Shown piece after piece: positions 24,980 through 34,819 of a DNA stretch of 59,609 nt. Made by a program: the position numbers and the translations under genes. Origin of the DNA: Sphingobium sp. 66-54 (GTDB lineage Bacteria > Pseudomonadota > Alphaproteobacteria > Sphingomonadales > Sphingomonadaceae); contig MKWI01000028.1 of the NCBI GenBank assembly GCA_001899715.1, forward strand, positions 1 through 59,609, written 5' to 3'. The notes under the pieces were generated by a model. It had not been told where the DNA came from. It did not search any database and saw only the letters and a list, made by a program, of their open reading frames with translations. Within the stretch, counting starts at the first letter, position 1. Each line of letters begins with the position of its first letter.

Positions 24980-26698
24980 ATGCAGCCAACACCGACGGAA
25001 GATCGGCTTGCGCGCAGATTTGCCGATTTCGAGACTTTGAGCGAGGCGCTGGATTATGCGGCGCGGGGTGCCCGTGGCCTCAATTTCCACGATGCGCGCG
25101 GCAATCTCGTGCGTCCTTATCCTTTCGCCGAGATGCGCGAGGATGCGCTTGCCTGCGCCTATCGCCTGATCGCGCGGGGCGTGAAGCCGCAGGACCGCAT
25201 TGCGCTGATTGCCGAGACGGGGACTGAGTTCGCGCAGCTTTTCTTTGGCATCGTCTATGCCGGTGCCTGGCCGGTGCCGCTACCGCTGCCGACCAGCTTC
25301 GGCGGGAAGGAAAGCTACATCGACCAGCTCGTCGTCCAGTTGCAAAGCTGCGATCCGCTGATGCTGCTGTTCCCCGGCGAGTTGGGCGAAATGGCGAGTG
25401 CGGCGGCACGGCGCGCGGGTGTGGAGCCGTTGGGCTTCGCCGATTTCCTGTCTGAGGCGCCGGTGGCATGCCCGCTTCCCGCGGCGGAGAGCGAAGATAT
25501 CTGCTATCTGCAATATTCCAGCGGCTCGACGCGCTTTCCGCACGGCGTTGCGGTGACGCACAAGGCGCTGCTCAGCAATCTCGCCGCGCACAGCCACGGC
25601 ATGGAACTGACCACGACGGACCGCTGCATAAGCTGGCTGCCCTGGTATCATGATATGGGTCTGGTTGGCTGCTTCCTCTCGGTGGTCGCCAACCAGGTCT
25701 CGACCGATTATCTCAAGACCGAGGATTTCGCGCGGCGGCCGCTCGCCTGGCTCGATCTCATCTCGCGTCATGAGGGCACCTCGATCAGCTACTCGCCGAC
25801 CTTCGGCTACGATATCTGCGCGCGCCGTATGTCCAGCCAGACCAAGGCGTCCGAGCGGTTCGACCTCTCGCGCTGGCGGCTGGCCGGTAACGGCGCGGAC
25901 ATGATTCGCCCCGACGTGATGCAGCAATTCGTGGACGCCTTTGCGGAGGCCGGGTTCAGCCCGTCGGCTTTCCTGCCAAGTTACGGCCTTGCCGAGGCGA
26001 CGCTGGCGGTGACGATCATGCCGCCGGGTGAGGGGATTGTCGTTGAATTGGTCGAGGAGACCGAGCTTTCCGGCGGCAACGCGCCACCGGACCGGCCGCA
26101 GCGCTATCGCGCCATCGTCAACTGCGGCAAGCCGGTGATGGGCATGACGGTAGAGGTGCGTGACGATTTCGGCGGATTGCTGCCGGATAAGACGATCGGC
26201 AAGATCTGGACCACCGGGCCTTCGCTGATGACCGGCTATTTCCGCGATCAGGAAGCGACGGACGCCTGTCTGGTCGACGGTTGGCTAGATACCGGCGATA
26301 TGGGCTATCTGTCGGATGGCTATCTCTACATCGTCGGCCGCGCCAAGGATATGATCATCATCAACGGCAAGAACCACTGGCCGCAGGATATCGAGTGGGC
26401 GGTAGAGCAACTGCCGGGTTTCAAGCAGGGCGATATCGCCGCTTTCTCGATCACTACACCGGGCGGCGAGGAAGCGCCCGCCGTGCTGGTGCATTGCCGT
26501 GTATCGGACAACAGCGAACGGGTGAAGCTGCGCGAGGATATCCGCGAGCGGGTCCGTTCGATCACCGGCATGAACTGCGTGGTGGAGCTGGTGCCTCCGC
26601 GCTCGCTGCCGCGCACCAGTTCGGGCAAACTCAGCCGCTCCAAGGCGCGCAAGCTGTATCTGGAAGGCGAGATCGTTCCTTACGATATCGCGGCCTGA
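24980..26698 (+). CDS. Fatty acyl-AMP ligase (FAAL/acyl-ACP synthetase type)
   Basis: An adenylate-forming enzyme of 572 aa that activates a fatty acid to acyl-AMP, usually for transfer to an acyl carrier protein. Visible core motifs: ICYLQYSSGSTRFPHGVAVT (P-loop), WLPWYHDMGLVGCFL, SYGLAEATLAVT, WLDTGDMGYLSDGYLYIVGR, KDMIIINGKNHWPQDIE and the catalytic-lysine segment LPRTSSGKLSRS. The HDMGL and NHWPQDIE patterns are typical of FAALs. The P-loop lysine is replaced by His (PHGV), which I have noted in this subgroup. The ATG at 24980 is chosen. No ACP or polyketide gene is adjacent; a role in sphingolipid or other lipid synthesis is possible but unproven. Confidence 0.85.
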   Translation: MQPTPTEDRLARRFADFETLSEALDYAARGARGLNFHDARGNLVRPYPFAEMREDALACAYRLIARGVKPQDRIALIAETGTEFAQLFFGIVYAGAWPVPLPLPTSFGGKESYIDQLVVQLQSCDPLMLLFPGELGEMASAAARRAGVEPLGFADFLSEAPVACPLPAAESEDICYLQYSSGSTRFPHGVAVTHKALLSNLAAHSHGMELTTTDRCISWLPWYHDMGLVGCFLSVVANQVSTDYLKTEDFARRPLAWLDLISRHEGTSISYSPTFGYDICARRMSSQTKASERFDLSRWRLAGNGADMIRPDVMQQFVDAFAEAGFSPSAFLPSYGLAEATLAVTIMPPGEGIVVELVEETELSGGNAPPDRPQRYRAIVNCGKPVMGMTVEVRDDFGGLLPDKTIGKIWTTGPSLMTGYFRDQEATDACLVDGWLDTGDMGYLSDGYLYIVGRAKDMIIINGKNHWPQDIEWAVEQLPGFKQGDIAAFSITTPGGEEAPAVLVHCRVSDNSERVKLREDIRERVRSITGMNCVVELVPPRSLPRTSSGKLSRSKARKLYLEGEIVPYDIAA

Positions 26699-26778
26699 CG
26701 AGGGCGGCACGCGGCGAACCGAAATACGCTGAAGCGCCGCTTACCGCTTGATAACCTGACTTGCATTAACATCGGGGG

Positions 26779-29142
26779 GTGACAGACCGCCCTTCGCCTC
26801 GGACCCCGCGGGACAACTCCCCTCCCGAGACGCTGTCTCTGGCCGTACTCACCGGCTTGAGGCGGCTTCCGGCCGAGCATGCCGAATATGTCTATGGCAG
26901 CCAATTGCGCGCCACGGACCGCATGCTTGGCGTCTATGCCGCGTTTACCGCCTTCTCGGTCGTGCTCGTCGATGTTCATTTCGCGACACGAGCACCGATA
27001 TGGTTTCTGGCAATCTGGACCTTGCTGGCGTTCAGTGCTCACTATCTTTCGTTCAAGCTGCGCCGCGAGAACACCGCTGCCGACTATGCGTCCGGCATGC
27101 GGCGGGGCTTGTTGCGCCACGGCCAGCTCTCGCTCCTGCACGGCGCAGTGTGGAGCGCCGCCATGATTGTGCTTTCGGTGAACGGAAAGCCGGTCGATAT
27201 CATGACCCTCTGGACGATCGGCTGCTGCCTGACCGCGATCGTCGCCATCGCTTTCCAGGCGACGCCTCTGGCGGCTGCGAGCTTCGTCGTCATGGTTGGG
27301 GGCGGCGGCGCGTGGATGCTGTGGGGTCATGCCGATCCGCTGCTTGCCGGCGTCGTCACCGCTTATATGGCGTTGCTGCTCGGCGCGAGCCTGTGGCTGG
27401 CCCATCGCTTCGGCGTGCAGCTTCATACGAGCCGGATGCTGGCTGAAAAGCGCGAAGTGGTGAGCTTGCTGCTCAAGGAACATGACGTCGAGGCGACCGA
27501 CTGGCTTTGGCAGACCGATTCGGCGCGGCGGCTGACCGGCATCTCTCCCTCGTTCGCGCGCATGTTCGGCCTGAGCTGCGACGATCTGGAAGGACGCTCC
27601 GTGCTGGAAGTTCTGGCCGGCCCGGCATGGCAGGAAGGCCGGTTCGACCCCGCGCTGCACCTGTTCGCGGAGAAGCTCAAGCAACGCCAGCCCTTCTCCG
27701 ACCTCGTCGTGCCAGTGGTCATAGACGGGCAGCGGCGCTGGTGGGAGATGTCCGCCTCGCCACGGAGGGATGAGAAGGGCGCGTTTCTCGGCTTCCGGGG
27801 CGTCGGTTCGGACATTACCGTGCAGAAGGAGACGGCCGAGCGTATCGCGCTCATGGCGCGTAACGACGGGCTTACCAACCTGCCCAACCGGTTACATCTG
27901 ACCGAGAAGCTTGCCGCTGCCATCGGAAATGTCGCCCGCTGGAATAGCCGCTGCGCGTTCCTGCTGGTCGATCTTGACCGGTTCAAATCGGTCAATGACA
28001 CGCTGGGCCATCTCGTCGGCGATCAACTGTTGGCGCAGGTTGCCGAGCGGATCCAGAAAGTCTGCTCGGCCAACGAAACCTGTGGGCGGCTCGGCGGCGA
28101 CGAATTCGCCATCGTTATCGACGATCTGCCCGATCCGCTCTACGTCGAGCAACTCGCGTTCAAGGTGATCGAGGCGGTCTCGCACCCGTTCGTGGTCGAT
28201 GGCCATACGCTGTTCGTGGGCGCAAGCATCGGCTCGGCCATGGCGCCGCAGGATGGTCAGGATGCCGAGACGTTGATTCGCGGCGCCGATCTTGCACTGT
28301 ATCGCGCCAAGGATGCCGGGCGCGGCAAGCATTTCCGATATGCGCCCTCCATGCATGCCGATGCCGAGGAACGGCGTGCGCTGGAGGTGGCATTGCGGGA
28401 TGCGCTGGCGAACGATGAGCTGCATCTGCTCTATCAGCCGATCGTTGATTGCCACAGCGGCGGAGTCTGCGGTTTCGAGGCGCTCGTGCGCTGGACCCAT
28501 CCGACGCTGGGCGTGGTATCTCCGGCGAAGTTCATCCCGATTGCCGAGGAGGCGCGGCTCATCACCCCCATCGGCAATTGGGTGCTGAGCACGGCCTGCC
28601 GCGAAGCGGCGGCCTGGCCGGAAGATGTGCGCATCTCGGTCAACGTCTCGCCGGAACAGCTCTATATGCCGGAGTTCCTCGATACGGTGGTGTCGGCGCT
28701 GGCGCATAGCGGGCTGCCGGCCCGGCGGCTGGAACTCGAAGTGACGGAAAGCGTATTCCTGCGCGAAGGGACGGGGGTGAGCCAGCTTCTCGACCGGCTG
28801 ATCTCTCTTGGCATCGGCCTTTCGCTCGATGATTTCGGCAAGGGCTATTCCTCGCTCGGCTATCTTTCACGCACGCGCTTCCGCACGATCAAGATCGACC
28901 AGAGCTTCGTCGGCGGGGCGGCGCGCAACCAGCGGGAAAGTCTGGCGATCATTCGCGCGGTCGTGGCCATGGCGCAGAGTCTGGACATGGCGACGACCGC
29001 CGAGGGGGTGGAAACCGAGAGCGAATTCGAGCTTGTCCGCTCGCTGGGGTGCAGCAAGGTGCAGGGTTTCTATTTCGGTCGACCGATGCCGGCGGCGGAC
29101 GCGCGTGTCCTGTTCGCCGGCGCGGGCAGCCGGGTCGCCTGA
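26779..29142 (+). CDS. Membrane-anchored PAS-GGDEF-EAL protein (cyclic-di-GMP turnover)
   Basis: A 787-aa signalling protein. About six membrane helices occupy residues 45-225, followed by a PAS-like domain (about 245-365, including DWLWQTDSARRLTGISPSF). The GGDEF domain has the intact motif GGDEF at 439-443 without an RxxD inhibitory site before it. The EAL domain starts near 545 with EAL at 567-569 and keeps ELEVTES, LDDFGKGYSSLGYL, TIKIDQSF, TTAEGVETE and QGFYFGRPM. Both halves therefore look catalytically competent for c-di-GMP synthesis and hydrolysis; which dominates cannot be told. It starts at a GTG. It converges on the ParA gene with 7 bases between stop codons. Confidence 0.92.
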   Translation: MTDRPSPRTPRDNSPPETLSLAVLTGLRRLPAEHAEYVYGSQLRATDRMLGVYAAFTAFSVVLVDVHFATRAPIWFLAIWTLLAFSAHYLSFKLRRENTAADYASGMRRGLLRHGQLSLLHGAVWSAAMIVLSVNGKPVDIMTLWTIGCCLTAIVAIAFQATPLAAASFVVMVGGGGAWMLWGHADPLLAGVVTAYMALLLGASLWLAHRFGVQLHTSRMLAEKREVVSLLLKEHDVEATDWLWQTDSARRLTGISPSFARMFGLSCDDLEGRSVLEVLAGPAWQEGRFDPALHLFAEKLKQRQPFSDLVVPVVIDGQRRWWEMSASPRRDEKGAFLGFRGVGSDITVQKETAERIALMARNDGLTNLPNRLHLTEKLAAAIGNVARWNSRCAFLLVDLDRFKSVNDTLGHLVGDQLLAQVAERIQKVCSANETCGRLGGDEFAIVIDDLPDPLYVEQLAFKVIEAVSHPFVVDGHTLFVGASIGSAMAPQDGQDAETLIRGADLALYRAKDAGRGKHFRYAPSMHADAEERRALEVALRDALANDELHLLYQPIVDCHSGGVCGFEALVRWTHPTLGVVSPAKFIPIAEEARLITPIGNWVLSTACREAAAWPEDVRISVNVSPEQLYMPEFLDTVVSALAHSGLPARRLELEVTESVFLREGTGVSQLLDRLISLGIGLSLDDFGKGYSSLGYLSRTRFRTIKIDQSFVGGAARNQRESLAIIRAVVAMAQSLDMATTAEGVETESEFELVRSLGCSKVQGFYFGRPMPAADARVLFAGAGSRVA

Positions 29143-29149
29143 GGCAAAT

Positions 29150-29887
29150 TCAGCCGCCATCCTTCGCCAGCCGCCGCTCGATTGCCGCCCAGAGTGACGC
29201 GAACTGACCGGTAGCACTGTGGGTGGCAGCAAAAGCACCCACCGGCAGCCGTCGGCTTCCCATCTGCTCCACGATGCTGGCATAGTTGACCTGCGGCCAG
29301 TCGGGATGGTCCGCCAGTGCTGTAAGATGTAATTTGCGCCGGCGGTCGACCATGGAAAAGACCGGCGGGATCGGCGGATGCCGGCCGCTGCGCCGCAGCA
29401 GCAGCGTCGCCAGATCGTCAAGCGCCTTGCGGGCGAGCGGCGAGGGGGTGACCGGCACGATCAGCAAATCGGCCGCATGCAGGACCTGCTCCGCCGTTTC
29501 GCTGAGACCGGGCGGACAATCGAGCAGCAGCCGGTCGTAATGAGACTCAAGACCGCGGAGCAGCTTGGCCAGCCGCTTGCGCTTGCCCAATTCGAACAGG
29601 AGGCGCTCCAGCCCGTGAAGTGATGGATCGGCGGCGAGCAGATCGAGCCGCTGCACATCAGTCGGGCGGCAGAGGCTCTTCGGTTCGACGTGGCGCGCGA
29701 ATACGGCCTGCGCAGCATCTCTCGGTTCGCCGCCCGGTGCCATCAGAAAGGTCGCTGCCGCCTGTGGATCGAGATCCCAGAGCAAGGTCCGCCGCGCGGA
29801 GAGCGTTGCCGAGGCCCAGGCGAGGTTGACCGCGAAGGTCGACTTGCCGACGCCACCCTTGAGGCCGAAGATCGCGATGCTTTTCAT
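29150..29887 (-). CDS. Orphan ParA/MinD-family ATPase
   Basis: A deviant Walker ATPase of 245 aa. The N terminus MKSIAIFGLKGGVGKSTFAV has the KGGxGKST P-loop with the signature lysine. WDLDPQAAATF (switch I) and LLLDCPPGLSETAEQVL (Walker B region) follow, as does DLLIVPVTPSPLARKAL. ParA proteins position DNA, chemoreceptors or other cargo by dynamic gradients. No parB, parS-like array or mcd-type partner is adjacent, so the cargo is unknown. The ATG at 29887 begins the conserved core. It is divergent from plsY. Confidence 0.87.
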   Translation of the reverse strand: MKSIAIFGLKGGVGKSTFAVNLAWASATLSARRTLLWDLDPQAAATFLMAPGGEPRDAAQAVFARHVEPKSLCRPTDVQRLDLLAADPSLHGLERLLFELGKRKRLAKLLRGLESHYDRLLLDCPPGLSETAEQVLHAADLLIVPVTPSPLARKALDDLATLLLRRSGRHPPIPPVFSMVDRRRKLHLTALADHPDWPQVNYASIVEQMGSRRLPVGAFAATHSATGQFASLWAAIERRLAKDGG

Positions 29888-30024
29888 CACCCATAGCGCT
29901 GCCATGCAGGTGATGACAGTTTGATGACGCTTCCGTGACGAGCGACGTCATAGCCATGGAAGCGCTTGCAACGATCGGTCATGCCGCGCAACAAGGCGGC
30001 GATTCGAACGCGGGAGGACTGGTT

Positions 30025-30624
30025 TTGGCAGAGTGGCAGATGCCTGCGCTGGTGATCGTGATCGGATATTGTCTGGGATCGGTTCCCTTCGGTCTGTTGC
30101 TGACCCGCCTGGGCGGCGCGGGCGACCTGCGCGCTATCGGGTCCGGTAATATCGGCGCGACCAACGTGCTGCGAACGGGGCGCCGGGGACTCGCGGCGGC
30201 GACGCTGCTGCTCGATGGCCTCAAGGGCGCGCTGGCGGTATGGCTGGGGGCGCAACTCGTCGCGGATGGCGGCGCTGTATTGGGCGGTGTTTCTGCATTG
30301 ATCGGGCATTGCTATCCGCTTTGGCTACGCTTCCATGGCGGCAAGGGCGTGGCAACGATGCTCGGCATCAGCCTGGCGCTAGCCTGGCCGGTCGGCGTGG
30401 CTTTCGGTGTCGTCTGGTTGGGAGCGACGGTGCTTTCGCGGATTTCCTCGGTGAGCGGAATGAGCGCTGCGATCAGTGCGCCGATCGCCGCCTGGCTGCT
30501 CGGCCTGTCCGCCTTGTTGCCGGCGTTCGCCGTGATGGCGGTGCTGGTTCTCTGGCGGCATCGCCCCAATATTGCCCGTCTGCTGCGCGGCGAGGAGCCC
30601 CGTATCGGCGCATCCCGTTCGTGA
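30025..30624 (+). CDS. plsY: Glycerol-3-phosphate acyltransferase PlsY
   Basis: A membrane enzyme that acylates glycerol 3-phosphate from acyl-phosphate, the first committed step of phospholipid synthesis. It is 199 aa with about five helices and all family loops: IGYCLGSVPFGLLLTRL, AIGSGNIGATNVLRTG, GHCYPLWLRFHGGKGVAT. I place the start at the TTG at 30025 because GGAGGA lies six bases upstream; an ATG five codons later is an alternative. Its stop overlaps the dprA start (GTGA), so the two are translationally coupled. Confidence 0.94.
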   Translation: MAEWQMPALVIVIGYCLGSVPFGLLLTRLGGAGDLRAIGSGNIGATNVLRTGRRGLAAATLLLDGLKGALAVWLGAQLVADGGAVLGGVSALIGHCYPLWLRFHGGKGVATMLGISLALAWPVGVAFGVVWLGATVLSRISSVSGMSAAISAPIAAWLLGLSALLPAFAVMAVLVLWRHRPNIARLLRGEEPRIGASRS

Positions 30625-31718
30625 CGGGCAGAACCCCACTTACGGCCGATCAGCTCGACAGGCTCCGGCTGATCCGCACAACCCATGTGGGTCCGGTGGC
30701 CTATCGCCAGCTTCTGCTGCGTTTCGGCACCGCAAGCGCGGCGTTAGAGGCGTTGCCCGGACTGGCCACGAAAGGCGGATCGCGGCGTTTCCAGCTAGCC
30801 GATGCACGAACAATCGAGCGAGAGACGGCGCATGTGGCGGCGCTCGGTGCGCGCTACTGCTTCCTTAGCGAGCCTGACTATCCGCCGCTGCTCGCACAAG
30901 CGGATGCGGCGCCGCCGGTGCTGGTCGTCCGTGGCGATTTGGATCTGGCATCGCGCCGCTGTGTTGCCATTGTCGGCGCACGCAACGCTTCAGCGGCCGC
31001 CTGTCGCTTTGCCCGCGAACTGGCGCACGACCTGGCCGGGATGGGCATGTCGATCGTCTCCGGCCTCGCGCGCGGGATCGACACGGCCGCGCATGTGGGT
31101 GCGGGGGCGCGGGCTACGGTGGCAGTCATTGGCTGCGGGATAGATGTGGTCTTCCCACCGGAAAATGCTGAGTTGCAGGAACGGATCGCGAGCGAGGGCC
31201 TGCTGCTTACCGAATTGTCGCCGGGTGCGGAGCCGTTGGCGCGGCATTTCCCGGCGCGCAACCGCATCATCGCGTGGATGACGCTCGGCACGGTGGTGGT
31301 GGAGGCGGCACCGCGCTCCGGTTCGCTGCTTACCGCGCGGCTGGCCGGCGAGGAAGGGCGCGACGTGATGGCCGTGCCCGGCTTCCCCGCCGATCCGCGC
31401 GCGCAAGGCTGCAACGGCCTCATCCGTGACGGCGCGACGCTGGTGCAGAATGCGCAGGAGGTGATCGAAGCGCTGGGGGCCGGTGAGATCAGCACCGTGA
31501 GGGCGCCGGAGAGCCGCTATGCCGGTGCTCCGCCTGCTGACCTTGCAGAGACCGAGCGGACGCGCGTGGTTGGCCTGATGAGCATGAGCCCGGTTGCGGT
31601 GGATGAACTGATCCGCCAGTCCGGTCTGCCGCCCGCGCTGGTGCAGACGGCGCTGCTCGAACTGGAGATTGCCGGACGGTTGCAGCGCCATGCTGGCGGG
31701 CGGGTGAGTTTGGCCTGA
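30621..31718 (+). CDS. dprA: DNA-processing protein DprA
   Basis: It binds incoming single-stranded DNA and loads RecA during transformation and plasmid recombination. The 365-aa protein has an N-terminal SAM-like region, the Rossmann-fold core (VAIVGARNASAAACRFARE, GMSIVSGLARGIDTAAH, VIGCGIDVVFPPENAEL, FPARNRIIAWM, VVEAAPRSGSLLTARLA, GFPADPRAQGCNGLIRDGAT) and a C-terminal winged-helix domain (residues about 305-360). The GTG at 30621 overlaps the plsY stop. The open frame runs far upstream but there it is only the antiphase of plsY. Confidence 0.95.
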   Translation: MTGRTPLTADQLDRLRLIRTTHVGPVAYRQLLLRFGTASAALEALPGLATKGGSRRFQLADARTIERETAHVAALGARYCFLSEPDYPPLLAQADAAPPVLVVRGDLDLASRRCVAIVGARNASAAACRFARELAHDLAGMGMSIVSGLARGIDTAAHVGAGARATVAVIGCGIDVVFPPENAELQERIASEGLLLTELSPGAEPLARHFPARNRIIAWMTLGTVVVEAAPRSGSLLTARLAGEEGRDVMAVPGFPADPRAQGCNGLIRDGATLVQNAQEVIEALGAGEISTVRAPESRYAGAPPADLAETERTRVVGLMSMSPVAVDELIRQSGLPPALVQTALLELEIAGRLQRHAGGRVSLA

Positions 31719-32050
31719 GGAGCAGAAGTTCATCCCCGCTCATTCCCCAGGTGATATTCTATAGCGTCACCGTGGAGAGTGAGATGCCTTTCCGGTCGTT
31801 AATCCAGGGTTTTGCCATCGGATCGCCGGTGGCGATAATGCCGCCGCTGACCGCGGGCGCGCAGGATCAGGCGCATGTCCCGGCACGACGGATCGGGCTC
31901 CTGATCCGTTGTCGGCCAATATGACGCGGGCCGCTGCATCCTGCCGCGCGATTTCGATCAGAGTTGAAGGCGGAGACGGGAAGGCTTGACGAGGGGGTGT
32001 TTCACTTTTCACTCTCGCGCGTACACGTGAGAGAGGTTAGCGGACGCTCC
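31719..32050. other. Intergenic stretch between dprA and topA
   Basis: About 330 bases without a supportable gene on either strand. Minus-strand frames show scattered protein-like words but no intact start or family. The topA promoter must lie here; I see no clear -35/-10 pair. Confidence 0.5.
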
Positions 32051-34624
32051 ATGCAGCTTGTCATCGTCGAATCGCCGGCCAAGGCGAAGACCATCGAAAA
32101 ATATCTGGGCGGCGATTATCGCGTGCTCGCATCCTACGGCCACGTCCGTGACTTGCCGCCGAAGGATGGATCGGTCGATCCCGATCAGGATTTCGCGATG
32201 GCGTGGGAGAATTATGGCGACAAGGCCAAGCAGCTCCGCGCGATCACCGATGAGGCCAAGAAGGCTGACCGCCTGATCCTTGCCACCGACCCCGACCGCG
32301 AGGGCGAGGCGATCAGTTGGCACGTGCAGGAAGTGCTCAGGGCGCGCAAGGCGCTGCCCAAGGATGTCGAGCGCGTCACCTTCAACGCGATCACCAAGGC
32401 CACCGTGACCGAGGCGATGAAGAAGCCGCGCGCGCTGGATACGGACCTGATCGACGCCTACCGCGCACGCCGCGCGCTGGACTATCTGGTGGGGTTCACC
32501 CTCTCGCCGGTGCTGTGGCGCAAATTGCCGGGAGCGAAATCGGCCGGACGCGTCCAGTCCGTCGCGCTGCGGCTGGTGGTCGAGCGCGAGCGTGAAATCG
32601 AGACGTTCGTGCCGCAGGAATATTGGTCCGTCACCGCCGATCTGGAGCAGGGCGGGCAGGGCTTCGAGGCGCGGCTGGTGCGCTGGCGCGGCGAGAAGAT
32701 CGACCGGCTGACCATCGGCAAGGAAGGCGACGCACTCGCTGCCAAGGCCGATGTGGAGGCCGGGCGGTTCACCGTCGCCTCGGTCGAGACCAAGCCGGCG
32801 ACGCGCAACCCGCCGCCGCCCTTCACCACCTCGACGCTCCAGCAGGAGGCGGCGCGCAAGCTTGGCCTCTCGGCCAGCGAGACGATGCGGATCGCCCAGC
32901 AGCTCTACGAGGACGGCGCGATCACCTACATGCGGACCGATGGCGTGCAGATGGACGGCAGTGCCATCTCCGCCGCGCGCAAGGCGATCGCGGACCGCTA
33001 TGACGGCGGCTATCTGCCGGACAAGCCGCGCCACTACCAGACCAAGGCCAAGAACGCGCAGGAAGCGCACGAGGCCATTCGCCCGACCGATTTCTCGCGG
33101 GCGAGCGTCGGTTCCGGCGTCCATGCCAAGCTCTACGAACTGGTCTTCAAGCGCGCACTGGCGAGCCAGATGGCTTCGGCGCGGCTGGAGCGGACCAGCG
33201 TAGAACTGACCGACGGCACCGGCCAGCACGCGTTGCGCGCGACCGGGCAGGTGGTGCTGTTTCCCGGCTTTCTCGCGCTCTACGAGGAGGGGCGGGATGA
33301 CGCGACCGACGAGGACGGCAAGCTGCTCCCCGCGCTCAAGGCGGGCGACCAGCCAGCCAAGAAGGGCGTGCGGGCCGAGCAGCACTTCACCCAGCCGCCG
33401 CCACGCTACAGCGAGGCAAGTCTGGTCAAGCGGCTGGAGGAGCTGGGCATCGGGCGGCCATCCACCTATGCCTCGACGCTCCAGACGCTCAAGGACCGCG
33501 ACTATGTCCGCGTCGAGAAGAACCGCTTCTTCGCGGAGGAGAGCGGGCGGCTGGTGACGGCGTTTCTGGAGCGCTTTTTCGAGCGCTATGTCGCCTATGA
33601 CTTCACCGCCGAGCTTGAGGACGAGCTGGACGATATCTCCGGCGGCCGTGCGCAATGGCAGGAAGTGCTTGCCGCTTTCTGGCGCGACTTCAAGCCCAAG
33701 ACCGCCGAGATCATGGATCTGAAGCCCTCCGAGGTGACGGCGCAGCTCGACGCATTTCTCGCGCCGATGCTGTTCCCGGACAAGGGTGACGGCAGCGATC
33801 CGCGCGTCTGCCCGCTGTGCGGCGATGGCCGCCTCTCGCTGCGTGGGGGGCGCTACGGGGCGTTCATCGCCTGCTCCAATTATCCGGAGTGCAAATATAC
33901 CCGCAAGTTCGGCCAGCCCGGCGGATCGGGCGAGGGGGGCGAGAGCGGCGGGCCAGAGGAGTTGGGCGCACATCCCGAGAGTGGCGAGCCGGTGTTGCGC
34001 AAGGCCGGCCGGTTCGGGCCCTATATCGAGACTAAGATCGGCGATGACACGAAGCGCGCCTCCATCCCCAAGGATTTGCCCGGCGGCGAGCTGACGCTGG
34101 ACTGGGCAGTGAAGCTGCTTTCGCTGCCGCGCACGCTGGGCGATCATCCCGAGACGGGTAAACCGATCACCGCCAGCCTTGGCCGCTATGGGCCGTATCT
34201 CGCGCATGAGGGTAAATATGCCCGGCTCGGTTCCACGGCGGAAATTTTCGAGACGGGAATGAACGCGGCGGTCGTCAAGCTGGCCGAGGCGGCCAATCGC
34301 GGCGGCCGCAAGAGCGCCGAGCCGCTCAAGATACTCGGCGCCCACCCGCGCACGGAGGCTGAGATCCGCCTCATGGAAGGGCGTTACGGCCCCTATGTGA
34401 CCGACGGCACGACCAATGCGACCTTGCCCAAGTCGATCACACCCGAGGCGCTGACGCTGGAGGAAGCCGCGCAGCTTATCGACGACCGGGCAGCCGCCGC
34501 ACCAGCCAAGGGCAAGGGACGCAAGACCAAGGCGAAGGCCAAGACACCTGCCAAGGCCAAAACCAAGGCGGCCGGCACCAAGGCGAAGGCGCCCGCCAAG
34601 AAGAAGGCCTCAACCGTCTCCTGA
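32051..34624 (+). CDS. topA: DNA topoisomerase I
   Basis: A type IA enzyme that relaxes negative supercoils. The 857-aa protein starts MQLVIVESPAKAKTIEKYLG (TOPRIM domain), with ATDPDREGEAISWHVQE as the acidic metal motif and AITYMRTDGVQ carrying the catalytic tyrosine near residue 302. One CPLCGDG...CSNYPECKY zinc ribbon lies near residues 587-615. Three zinc-ribbon-like repeats without cysteines follow (G-R-F/Y-G-P-Y units, about residues 655, 713 and 779). The last 45 or so residues are a Lys/Ala tail (KAKAKTPAKAKTKAAG) for DNA binding. The ATG at 32051 is the family start. Confidence 0.97.
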   Translation: MQLVIVESPAKAKTIEKYLGGDYRVLASYGHVRDLPPKDGSVDPDQDFAMAWENYGDKAKQLRAITDEAKKADRLILATDPDREGEAISWHVQEVLRARKALPKDVERVTFNAITKATVTEAMKKPRALDTDLIDAYRARRALDYLVGFTLSPVLWRKLPGAKSAGRVQSVALRLVVEREREIETFVPQEYWSVTADLEQGGQGFEARLVRWRGEKIDRLTIGKEGDALAAKADVEAGRFTVASVETKPATRNPPPPFTTSTLQQEAARKLGLSASETMRIAQQLYEDGAITYMRTDGVQMDGSAISAARKAIADRYDGGYLPDKPRHYQTKAKNAQEAHEAIRPTDFSRASVGSGVHAKLYELVFKRALASQMASARLERTSVELTDGTGQHALRATGQVVLFPGFLALYEEGRDDATDEDGKLLPALKAGDQPAKKGVRAEQHFTQPPPRYSEASLVKRLEELGIGRPSTYASTLQTLKDRDYVRVEKNRFFAEESGRLVTAFLERFFERYVAYDFTAELEDELDDISGGRAQWQEVLAAFWRDFKPKTAEIMDLKPSEVTAQLDAFLAPMLFPDKGDGSDPRVCPLCGDGRLSLRGGRYGAFIACSNYPECKYTRKFGQPGGSGEGGESGGPEELGAHPESGEPVLRKAGRFGPYIETKIGDDTKRASIPKDLPGGELTLDWAVKLLSLPRTLGDHPETGKPITASLGRYGPYLAHEGKYARLGSTAEIFETGMNAAVVKLAEAANRGGRKSAEPLKILGAHPRTEAEIRLMEGRYGPYVTDGTTNATLPKSITPEALTLEEAAQLIDDRAAAAPAKGKGRKTKAKAKTPAKAKTKAAGTKAKAPAKKKASTVS

Positions 34625-34819
34625 GCGGATGGTCTCGCACCGCATACGATTCTCCGCGCGGCGGTTGCGGTGGGTGAGGTGATGCGGCATCGCGACGGGC
34701 TAAAGTGCTGGTAGGGGCGGTTGTTAGCAAAAGGCGCGTGCCAAAGTGGCCGCGAGGGGCTAGCCGGTCCCCCGTATCTTGCTGACAACGCGCTCGCATT
34801 GGCGGGCCAGGACGATGGA

